Assembly: GCA_003153585.1 (NCBI GenBank)
Contig: PLZZ01000083.1
Location: forward strand, 3,900-9,475
Origin: Acidobacteriota bacterium
GTDB lineage: Bacteria; Acidobacteriota; Terriglobia; Acidiferrales; UBA7541
DNA length: 5,576 bases
Direction: 5' to 3'
Within the stretch, counting starts at the first letter, position 1; each line of letters opens with the position of its first letter. A program made the position numbers and the translations under genes. Below the pieces are notes generated by a model, which ran no database searches, was not told the DNA's origin, and was given only the letters and a program-made list of their open reading frames with translations. Shown here one piece after another: positions 1 through 5,576 of the stretch.

Positions 1-2288
1 CCATAGGGAACAACTTCGAGGGCGAATTGCCGCAGGCCGGAAACACGTTTCAGTTTACGGACAATTTTACAAAATCCGTCGGCAAACACACTATCAAGTT
101 TGGCGGTGACGTCCGTCGCCAGCAATTCAATCAGTTCTACTACTTTAATATCAATGGTGACTACACATTCTTGACCGATGGGAACCTTTGCGCTCCATCC
201 AACCCGAACTTCCCGAACAACTGCGATGCGCCCATTACGAACGACGTTGGTTTTAGCGACGCTTATCCCGATTATTTTATCGGTACGGCCAACGAATACA
301 CGCAAGGTGCAGCACAGCGCCAGAATGACCGCAACTCTGCGCTGTATCTCTTCGCGCAAGACAGCTACAAACTGAAGCCCAACCTAACGCTGAGCTATGG
401 TTTGCGATGGGAACTGAATACTCCGTATTACGACGAAGGCAATCGGCTTCAAACCTTCCGCCCCGGTCAAGCGACCCAGCAATACCCATGCCTTCTGAAT
501 TTGAACAATCCTAGTAACCCGAGCGCCGGAATCATTTCCGCAGCGGCAGGAGGCAGCACCGATTGCAGCGAGACCGGGCCGGCCAACTCGGTTTTCCCGC
601 TGGGCTTGGTCTTTCCGGGCGATAAAGGCGTTCCAAGGGGTTTGACCTCTACGGACTACAAAGGCTTTGCGCCACGCGTTGGAATTGCATGGAGTCCTGG
701 ATGGACGGAAGGCTGGCTAGCGAAGTTGACCGGCGGTCCCGGAAATTCCAGCATCCGGGCCGGGTACGGAATTTTCTATAATCCAATCGAACAGCTTGTG
801 CTGGCGCAGTTCAGCGCGGAACCTCCTTTTGGCGGCAGCATTGACCTTTCGAATCCGAACTTCAACACGCCATTCCTGCTGCAGGATGGCACCCAGACTC
901 CTAATGTGTTCGGCCCTGTTATCAGCCAGTCGCCGAAAACGCCGTGCTTCCAGGCAGGAGGACCAAATGGTTGCGTGGACTGGTCAGCCTTCCGCCCCAT
1001 TCTTCTGTTCGGAGAATTTGATCCGCATCTGAAAACACAGTATGCGGATCAATACAACTTGACGATCGAACGCCAGTTAACTAAATCCATGGTGCTCCGA
1101 GTGTCGTACGTCGGCACGCAAGGACATCACCTGCTCGCGGTGCATGATGAAAACGCAGGAAACATTCAGACCTGCCTTGGCCTCATGAATCTTTCAGCCG
1201 CAAACCCGAACGCCGTTCTCTCGGCTCCTTTGGCGGCAGGCGGCGTACAAACTTCCTGCGGCCCGTTCAGCGCGGATAGCTCATACTTTATTCCTGGTGG
1301 AACGGTAATCCCCGCGGGGATATCGACATTGCCGCCCGAGCCTTTCCACGTTCCGTCAATTAGTTGCAGTGGTCTGGTTTTGCCCTACACCGGTACGCCG
1401 GGCGGAAATCCAGGATGTCTTCCTGCGGGTATCGTTCCGGCCGGCGGGATCACCCTTGTCGGTACACGGCCCTTCTCCTCACCCAATTGCCAGCCATCCA
1501 CCGGAGCGGGTTGCCCGGCCGACGGCGTTCCGGTATTCAGCAACATCTTCGCCGAAGGTACCATCGCGAACTCCAATTACAACGCTTTGCAGATCTCAGC
1601 GGAAAAAAGCTATTCGCACGGTCTGTTGTTTCAGGCTTCGTACACCTTCAGCAAGGCTATAGACCAAGGCGCTTCGTTTGAAAACGAACTAAATCCGGTG
1701 AATTTCGACGCCACTCGAGGATTGTCGCTCCTCGACGCGAAACACAGGTTCGTATTCAGCCCTGTCTGGGAGTTACCCGTACCAAAATACGATGGATTCA
1801 AGGGCAAGGCATTGGACGGCTGGGGAATGTCGTCGATTATCACCTATCAGACTGGATTCCCCATTCGCGTCCAGACGCAGGATGATTTGGAACTGGAAAG
1901 CAGTTTCAACTTTGAAGATGCAAATACGCCACAAATCACCGGCCCCGTGCAGTTCACCAACCCCAGGACCGTGAACCCGGCGCTAGGCTTGAATCATAAC
2001 TGGTTCAATACTTCGAACATCGCCGACCCGGCAGCGGGGAGCTTCGGCAATTTGCCGCATTCGCTTTGCTGCGGACCGCCGCTGAATGATACAGATTTGG
2101 TTATCTCGAAGAAGACCCCCATCAGCGAACGTTGGAACACGGAGTTTCGAGCAGAGTTCTACAACACGTGGAATCACACACAGTTTAACAATCCGGATGG
2201 AAACTTCAGCGACTCTACCTTTGGACAAATTCTGAAGGTTCGCGAAGGTCCGCGCGTAATGCAGTTCGGCCTCAAGTTCTTGTTCTAG
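1..2288 (+). CDS. Oar-like TonB-dependent outer-membrane receptor, 5' end missing
   Basis: This is the C-terminal 761 residues of a TonB-dependent receptor whose reading frame is open to the left edge (first full codon at 3), so the TTG at 27 is not a credible start. Such proteins form a beta-barrel in the outer membrane and import ligands using TonB energy; the ligand here is unknown. Visible hallmarks are GKHTIKFGGDVRR near 80-120, alternating-polarity strands such as the one at 345-416, 'SYVGTQGHHL' near 1100-1133, and the 'NYNALQ...SYTFSKAID' block at 1569-1667. The last residues, MQFGLKFLF, end in Phe as expected for BAM-dependent barrel insertion. Full-length relatives are about 1,000-1,200 residues and begin with a signal peptide, a carboxypeptidase-regulatory-like domain and a plug; these parts lie outside the window. 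All 14 cysteines occur as seven close pairs in loop-like regions. The gene is separated from the downstream operon by a terminator. Family call secure; ligand not inferable. Confidence 0.93.
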   Translation, partial: IGNNFEGELPQAGNTFQFTDNFTKSVGKHTIKFGGDVRRQQFNQFYYFNINGDYTFLTDGNLCAPSNPNFPNNCDAPITNDVGFSDAYPDYFIGTANEYTQGAAQRQNDRNSALYLFAQDSYKLKPNLTLSYGLRWELNTPYYDEGNRLQTFRPGQATQQYPCLLNLNNPSNPSAGIISAAAGGSTDCSETGPANSVFPLGLVFPGDKGVPRGLTSTDYKGFAPRVGIAWSPGWTEGWLAKLTGGPGNSSIRAGYGIFYNPIEQLVLAQFSAEPPFGGSIDLSNPNFNTPFLLQDGTQTPNVFGPVISQSPKTPCFQAGGPNGCVDWSAFRPILLFGEFDPHLKTQYADQYNLTIERQLTKSMVLRVSYVGTQGHHLLAVHDENAGNIQTCLGLMNLSAANPNAVLSAPLAAGGVQTSCGPFSADSSYFIPGGTVIPAGISTLPPEPFHVPSISCSGLVLPYTGTPGGNPGCLPAGIVPAGGITLVGTRPFSSPNCQPSTGAGCPADGVPVFSNIFAEGTIANSNYNALQISAEKSYSHGLLFQASYTFSKAIDQGASFENELNPVNFDATRGLSLLDAKHRFVFSPVWELPVPKYDGFKGKALDGWGMSSIITYQTGFPIRVQTQDDLELESSFNFEDANTPQITGPVQFTNPRTVNPALGLNHNWFNTSNIADPAAGSFGNLPHSLCCGPPLNDTDLVISKKTPISERWNTEFRAEFYNTWNHTQFNNPDGNFSDSTFGQILKVREGPRVMQFGLKFLF

Positions 2289-2310
2289 TTTGGTTCGAGT
2301 CGGTTTGCAG

Positions 2311-2342
2311 AGCGAGGGTGTCGCCTGGGCGGCGCCCTCGCT
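2311..2342 (+). terminator. Rho-independent terminator after the receptor gene
   Basis: A 14-bp stem pairs 2311-2324 (AGCGAGGGTGTCGC) with 2329-2342 (GCGGCGCCCTCGCT) around a CTGG loop; two of the pairs are G-U and the rest are Watson-Crick. It starts 22 bases after the receptor stop codon and is followed by a short, imperfect T-rich run (TTTGTTG at 2342-2348). The stem is strong but the U tract is weak, so termination may be incomplete. It works on the + strand; there is no T tract on the other side for the - strand. Confidence 0.75.
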
Positions 2343-2352
2343 TTGTTGCGTA

Positions 2353-2404
2353 GAGGCAGGTTAAGAGAAGGGCCTGGCGCCGCTAAATTTCAGGCCCCTG
2401 CCTC
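2353..2404. promoter_or_regulatory. Nested inverted repeats in the leader of the aminotransferase operon
   Basis: The outer arms are GAGGCAGG (2353-2360) and CCTGCCTC (2397-2404), a perfect 8-bp match. The inner arms are GGGCCTG (2370-2376) and CAGGCCC (2391-2397), a perfect 7-bp match; the two sets share base 2397. As RNA this could fold into a two-part stem with a one-sided bulge of about 10 bases and a 14-base loop, ending 21 bases before the Shine-Dalgarno site. As DNA the arms could be operator half-sites. There is no T tract behind it, so it does not look like a terminator. I do not recognise it as a known riboswitch class. Confidence 0.45.
2361..2389 (+). promoter_or_regulatory. Possible sigma-70-type promoter for the operon (weak)
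   Basis: TTAAGA (2361-2366) and TAAATT (2384-2389) are spaced by exactly 17 bases, and each matches 4 of 6 positions of the -35 and -10 consensus. Transcription would start near 2396-2398, giving a leader of about 40 bases before the ATG. The pair sits after the terminator and inside the inverted repeats, a sensible place for a regulated promoter. Matches of this quality are common by chance, so this is only a candidate. Confidence 0.22.
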
Positions 2405-2425
2405 GACCGGAGTGAATGGTATTAC

Positions 2426-2430
2426 GGAGG
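2426..2430 (+). promoter_or_regulatory. Shine-Dalgarno site that sets the aminotransferase start
   Basis: GGAGG ends 5 bases before the ATG at 2436. The reading frame stays open upstream to a TTG at 2343, but that codon lies in the tail of the terminator, has no ribosome site and would add a non-conserved leader. This site therefore favours 2436. Confidence 0.8.
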
Positions 2431-2435
2431 ATGTC

Positions 2436-3812
2436 ATGCACGAGGGACTTCAGAAAGAAATCGCCACCTACGAAAAACGTACGCCGGCTTCCCGCAAAGC
2501 CCATAAGCGAGCCGAGGAAAGGCTGCCTCTTGGTGTAGCCAGCAACTATCGAGCGTACGATCCGTACCCCATCTTTGTCCGCGACGGCAAAGGCGGCCAT
2601 ATTTACGACATTGACGGCAATGAATACATTGATTTCAACCTTTGCTTCGGCGCCTTGATGGCCGGGCACTGCAATCCTGCGGTGATGCGCGCGGTACAGG
2701 AAAAGCTAGGCACCGGAACCATGTTCGGAATGCCTCACAATCTCGAATGGGAACTGGCCGAAGAAATCTGCGAAAGATTTCCGGTGGAGATGGTGCGGTT
2801 CAGCAACAGTGGAACGGAATGCACCATGCATGCCGTGCGCCTGGCGCGCGCGGCCACCGGACGCGACCGCATCATCAAGATGGAGGGCGGCTATCACGGA
2901 TTGCACGATTCCGTTCTCGTCTCGGTAAAACCGAAAGCCGAGGAAGTAGGTGACGCAAACTTCCCGAATTCCGTGCCGGGCGGCGAGGGCGTAACGAAAG
3001 CTACGCTGCAAAACACTCTGGTTGCGCAGTTCAACGATGTGGCCGGCGTCGAGCGCCTCTTTGCAAAGTATCCGGGCGAAATCGCGGCGGTCATCGTCGA
3101 GCCGATCATGATGAATGTCGGGATCCTGATGCCTGACGAGGGCTATCACCAGGCGTTGCGCGAAATTACCAGAAAGAATGGCGCTCTGCTGATTTTCGAT
3201 GAAGTTAAAACCGGAGCGAAGCTGGCCCGCGGTGGGGCTTGCGAATATTTCGGAATTAAGCCGGATATCGTTTGCCTGGCAAAATCGATCGGCGGCGGCT
3301 TTTCGCTGGCTGCGTTCGCGTCCACGCGGGAAGTGATGGGTCTCATCTCTGAGCATAAAGTTTTCCACGGCGGCACGTACAACACGAACCCCGTTGCCAT
3401 GGCCGCGGGACTCGCGATGTTCAGGGAAGTGCTCACGCCCGCGGCTTACGAGCACGTAAATCGGCTGAACAAGCGATTGCTCGATGGCTACAACAAAGAA
3501 ATCAGCAAGACCGGCTTGAAAGCGTACGTCGTGGGCGCAGGATCAAATGGCTCGCTGATGTTTTTCCCGAAACCGATTCGCAATTATCGCGATTGGCTGA
3601 AGGCTGATAGCGAACTGTGGCGCCATTACTGGTTTGCGATGGTGAACCGCGGTGTGATGGCGCAGCCCTATTGGTGGGACGAGCAGTGGACCGTATCGAT
3701 CGCGCACACCGACGCGGATGTGGACCGCCATCTCGCCGTATTCGCAGAAGTCGCCCCTGCGCTCGCGCAGGCGCAAAAAGAGCCGCATGCGGCGGCTAGC
3801 AGCGCGCACTAG
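2436..3812 (+). CDS. Class III PLP aminotransferase, HemL (glutamate-1-semialdehyde aminomutase)-like, probably catabolic
   Basis: This 458-residue cytoplasmic enzyme belongs to the PLP fold-type I, class III aminotransferases. Visible family marks are SNSGTE at 123-128 (cofactor phosphate contact), YHG at 153-155, the cofactor aspartate in DEV at 255-257, the Schiff-base lysine K283 in LAKSIGGG, and T314 in GGTYNTNP. Overall it follows HemL closely, including 'RLARAATGRDRIIK' and 'NPVAMAAG'. S36 and R39 align with the S-x-x-R of GSAM, which I recall as a substrate-carboxylate site. Differences from HemL are an N-terminal extension of about 20 residues, an Ala-rich C-terminal tail, PLGV in place of PGGV, and AK in place of the usual FR after DEVxTG. 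True HemL is about 425-430 residues. The gene is followed by a permease and an aldehyde dehydrogenase, which suggests transamination of an imported amino acid (perhaps a beta- or omega-amino acid) rather than haem synthesis. Family sure; substrate unknown. A genuine aminomutase remains possible. Confidence 0.92.
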   Translation: MHEGLQKEIATYEKRTPASRKAHKRAEERLPLGVASNYRAYDPYPIFVRDGKGGHIYDIDGNEYIDFNLCFGALMAGHCNPAVMRAVQEKLGTGTMFGMPHNLEWELAEEICERFPVEMVRFSNSGTECTMHAVRLARAATGRDRIIKMEGGYHGLHDSVLVSVKPKAEEVGDANFPNSVPGGEGVTKATLQNTLVAQFNDVAGVERLFAKYPGEIAAVIVEPIMMNVGILMPDEGYHQALREITRKNGALLIFDEVKTGAKLARGGACEYFGIKPDIVCLAKSIGGGFSLAAFASTREVMGLISEHKVFHGGTYNTNPVAMAAGLAMFREVLTPAAYEHVNRLNKRLLDGYNKEISKTGLKAYVVGAGSNGSLMFFPKPIRNYRDWLKADSELWRHYWFAMVNRGVMAQPYWWDEQWTVSIAHTDADVDRHLAVFAEVAPALAQAQKEPHAAASSAH

Positions 3813-3877
3813 GCTTTCGCGGCTCGTTCTCCTGAAGTAGCAGCTAAGGTCGGCGCGACAGGTCGCCTTCATCCCTC

Positions 3878-3881
3878 GAGG
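3878..3881 (+). promoter_or_regulatory. Shine-Dalgarno site supporting a TTG start for the permease
   Basis: GAGG lies 6 bases before the TTG at 3888. No ATG or GTG in this frame occurs in the 50 bases upstream, and the next in-frame ATG is inside the second membrane helix. The TTG is therefore the best start. Confidence 0.65.
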
Positions 3882-3887
3882 AACAAA

Positions 3888-5309
3888 TTGGCAGAGTTAG
3901 CCACTCCGCAAAACGGGACCGCGCATCTGAAACGCGCGCTGGGGCGCTGGGATCTCGTCGCGCTCTTTGTTGTTGCGGTGTTCAATCTGAACGTGGTTCC
4001 GAGTATCGCTGCCAACGGCGGCGTCACGGTTTGGCTCTGGATTATTTCGCTACTCATGTTTTTCTGGCCCCAGGGCATTGCCGTGATCGAATTGGCGCAT
4101 CGTTATCCGGGAGAAGGCGGCGTGTACCTGTGGGCCAAGGAAGTTTTCGGCGAATTCCACGGCTTCCTTTCGGGTTGGTGCTACTGGACTAATAACATGA
4201 TGTACGTCCCGACCGTGATGCTGTACTTCGTCGGCGTGTCCGTCTTCGTGTTTCCGAGTCATCAAGCGCTGGCCGACAATAAGACTTTTGCCGTCACCGC
4301 ATCGCTTGGCCTGCTGGCGATTCTCGTCGTGCTCAATATAGTGGGACTTGGCGTGGGAAAATGGATCAACAATTTGGGCAGTATTGGAACCGGTATCGCG
4401 GCAGCTGTGCTGGTGGGACTGGGAATCATTGTGGCGTTGCGTTTTGGTACCACAGTCAGCGCCGCGGATTTTCGCGTACCAGCAAATCCTCGATTCCTTC
4501 TGAATTCGTTCGGTGTAATTTGTTTCGGCCTTGTGGGCCTGGAACTCGCCTCCGTGATGGGGGACGAGATCAAGGACCCCGAGCGCACCCTGCCGGGAGC
4601 AGTGGTATGGGGAGGTGTTCTTTCGGGGTTTCTCTACATTGCCACGACGCTGACGTTACTGCTCGCGGTGAGCAAGAATGACATCAATGTCTTGCAGGGA
4701 ATCGTTCAGGCAGTGAGCCATATGGCTCAGAAAGTCGGCGTAATATGGATCGTCGCGCCGTTCGCCTTGATGCTGAGCATTTCGATTGCTGGGATCGGTT
4801 CTGCGTGGCTGGCTGGCTCGGCGCGCATTCCTTTTGTCGCTGGGCTCGATTCTTACTTGCCTAGTTGGCTGGGGAAAGTTCATCCCCGTTATGGAACGCC
4901 GTACGCAGCGCTGATCGTTCAGTTTGTGGTGTCCACGATCCTGGTGCTGATCAGTTTTCTTGGCTCCGGCGTGCAGGAAACTTTCCAACGGCTGCTATCG
5001 CTCGCCGTTGTGCTGCAGTTGCTTCCGTTTCTCTATATCTTTGCAGCGCTGCTGAAGATTGCGGCCGATCCGCTGGCAGGGAAGGGACACTACAGCAAGC
5101 CCGTGCTTTGGCTCGCAGGATCGAGTGGGCTGTTGATGACGATTTTGGGCATGATTTTCGCCTTTTCGCCGGCGCAGCAGATCACTTCGGTTCTGGCGTA
5201 CGAATGCTGGATGTTTGGCGGCACGGCGTTTTTCATCGGTCTCGCAGTATTCTTTTTCTTTGTGTATGGGCGCCGGAAGAACGCTGCGCGCGCACGTAGC
5301 GGCCTTTAA
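3888..5309 (+). CDS. APC-superfamily amino acid/amine permease
   Basis: This is a 473-residue inner-membrane transporter with about 12 hydrophobic helices, roughly at residues 21-42, 46-68, 92-122, 135-155, 163-184, 204-224, 237-262, 283-308, 338-358, 367-390, 405-426 and 438-460. The length and helix count are normal for the amino acid-polyamine-organocation superfamily. The APC signature after helix 6 is clear: GLELASVMGDEIKDPERTLP at 217-236. 'PGEGGVYLWAKEVFG' at 74-88 resembles the loop after helix 2 in the GadC-like glutamate:GABA antiporter branch, and helix 1 carries 'VPSIAANGG' instead of the GxG of many amino acid importers. The tail (RRKNAARAR) is basic and probably cytoplasmic. The gene begins 75 bases after the aminotransferase and ends 24 bases before the aldehyde dehydrogenase, so it most likely transports the substrate of that pathway. 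It could act as a proton symporter or an exchanger; the sequence does not decide this, nor which amino acid or amine is carried. Confidence 0.92.
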   Translation: MAELATPQNGTAHLKRALGRWDLVALFVVAVFNLNVVPSIAANGGVTVWLWIISLLMFFWPQGIAVIELAHRYPGEGGVYLWAKEVFGEFHGFLSGWCYWTNNMMYVPTVMLYFVGVSVFVFPSHQALADNKTFAVTASLGLLAILVVLNIVGLGVGKWINNLGSIGTGIAAAVLVGLGIIVALRFGTTVSAADFRVPANPRFLLNSFGVICFGLVGLELASVMGDEIKDPERTLPGAVVWGGVLSGFLYIATTLTLLLAVSKNDINVLQGIVQAVSHMAQKVGVIWIVAPFALMLSISIAGIGSAWLAGSARIPFVAGLDSYLPSWLGKVHPRYGTPYAALIVQFVVSTILVLISFLGSGVQETFQRLLSLAVVLQLLPFLYIFAALLKIAADPLAGKGHYSKPVLWLAGSSGLLMTILGMIFAFSPAQQITSVLAYECWMFGGTAFFIGLAVFFFFVYGRRKNAARARSGL

Positions 5310-5333
5310 TTACAATTGTCGCAGGAGAAGATC

Positions 5334-5576
5334 ATGGCAAGCGAGGCAAAGTCCACCGTTCGCAGATATCGGATGTATATCAACGGGGAATTTGTAGAGA
5401 GCGCCGGCAAGAAATACTTCCCGGTGATAGATCCTTCGACGGAAGAAGTTATGGCCGAAGTCCCGGAGGCGAATGAAGAGGATGTGAATCGCGCCGTCGC
5501 CGCGGCACGAACTGCGTTTGATTCCGGAGCTTGGCCGCAAACGACTGCGCAGGATCGCGGCCGCATCCTTTTTCGG
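5334..5576 (+). CDS. NAD(P)-dependent aldehyde dehydrogenase, N-terminal part only
   Basis: An open frame of 81 codons runs off the right edge with no stop. It starts at an ATG preceded by AGGAG (5323-5327) with a 6-base gap. The translation matches the start of the aldehyde dehydrogenase superfamily: 'MYINGEFVES' at about residues 14-23, then 'PVIDPSTEEVMAEVPEAN' and 'DVNRAVAAARTAFDSGAW', ending in 'DRGRILFR'. Family members are about 480-500 residues; the Rossmann NAD site and the catalytic Glu and Cys lie beyond the window, so activity and substrate cannot be judged. Being 24 bases behind the permease, it is almost certainly in the same operon, and it would oxidise the aldehyde or semialdehyde released by the aminotransferase. 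The family call is firm, but the subclass (general, betaine aldehyde, or semialdehyde type) is open. Confidence 0.9.
   Translation, partial: MASEAKSTVRRYRMYINGEFVESAGKKYFPVIDPSTEEVMAEVPEANEEDVNRAVAAARTAFDSGAWPQTTAQDRGRILFR

Noticed and set aside
27..29. TTG at 27 as the start of the receptor gene
   Set aside because: The frame is open to the window edge, the upstream codons (IGNNFEGE) continue the receptor sequence, and the plug and signal peptide are missing, so the gene starts outside the window.
2343..2435. A 31-residue longer aminotransferase starting at TTG 2343
   Set aside because: It would start in the terminator tail without a ribosome site, while GGAGG is well placed for ATG 2436 and family similarity begins after that.
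2706..3455. Long open frame (249 codons) on the - strand
   Set aside because: It lies entirely opposite the aminotransferase, whose motifs are unmistakable, and its translation shows no recognisable domain; it is a by-product of GC-rich codon use.
2436..3812. Naming the aminotransferase hemL
   Set aside because: The neighbours are catabolic, the ends are longer than in HemL and the FR dipeptide after DEVxTG is replaced; the symbol would imply haem synthesis that the context does not support.
3813..3887. Small hairpin GTCG-GCG-CGAC (3849-3859) between aminotransferase and permease, as a terminator or attenuator
   Set aside because: The stem is only 4 bp with no T tract, so it gives no reason to split the operon.
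1..5576. CRISPR arrays, tRNA or rRNA genes, insertion sequences, attachment sites
   Set aside because: Reading both strands showed no regularly spaced repeats, cloverleaf-like segments, transposase-like frames or flanking terminal repeats.

Overview
The window is ordinary-looking bacterial chromosome, moderately GC-rich, with all genes on the + strand. The first gene encodes a large Oar-like TonB-dependent outer-membrane receptor. Its sequence style (long Asn/Pro/Gly-rich loops, a 'GKHTIKFGGDVRR' stretch, a 'YNALQ...QASYTFSKAID' block and a terminal Phe) is very typical of the expanded receptor families of Acidobacteriota. I therefore infer an acidobacterium or a close soil relative. This is inference from protein style, because no rRNA or other marker is present.

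Layout: (1) positions 1-2288 hold the 3' part of the receptor gene, whose start lies off the left edge. (2) A strong GC-rich hairpin at 2311-2342 ends that transcription unit. (3) A short leader at 2343-2435 contains two nested inverted repeats, and a weak promoter-like pair of hexamers lies inside them. (4) Three genes then follow in the same direction with gaps of 75 and 24 bases: a class III PLP aminotransferase of the glutamate-1-semialdehyde aminomutase (HemL) type (2436-3812), a 12-helix APC-superfamily amino acid/amine permease (3888-5309), and the first 81 codons of an NAD(P)-dependent aldehyde dehydrogenase (5334 to the right edge).

The three downstream genes read as one catabolic operon. 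The permease would import an amino compound, the aminotransferase would turn the amino group into an aldehyde or ketone, and the dehydrogenase would oxidise the resulting (semi)aldehyde to an acid. This context argues that the HemL-like protein is not the haem-biosynthesis enzyme, although an automatic annotation would probably name it so. A Ser/Arg pair at residues 36 and 39 lines up with a carboxylate-binding position of the GSAM family as I recall it. That fits a substrate with a carboxylate, such as a beta- or omega-amino acid, but the actual substrate cannot be read from the sequence.

I see no CRISPR array, tRNA, rRNA, insertion sequence or phage gene. I found no exotic new system. The points most worth a second look are the probable non-haem role of the aminotransferase, the nested inverted repeat in its leader, and the strictly paired cysteines of the receptor.
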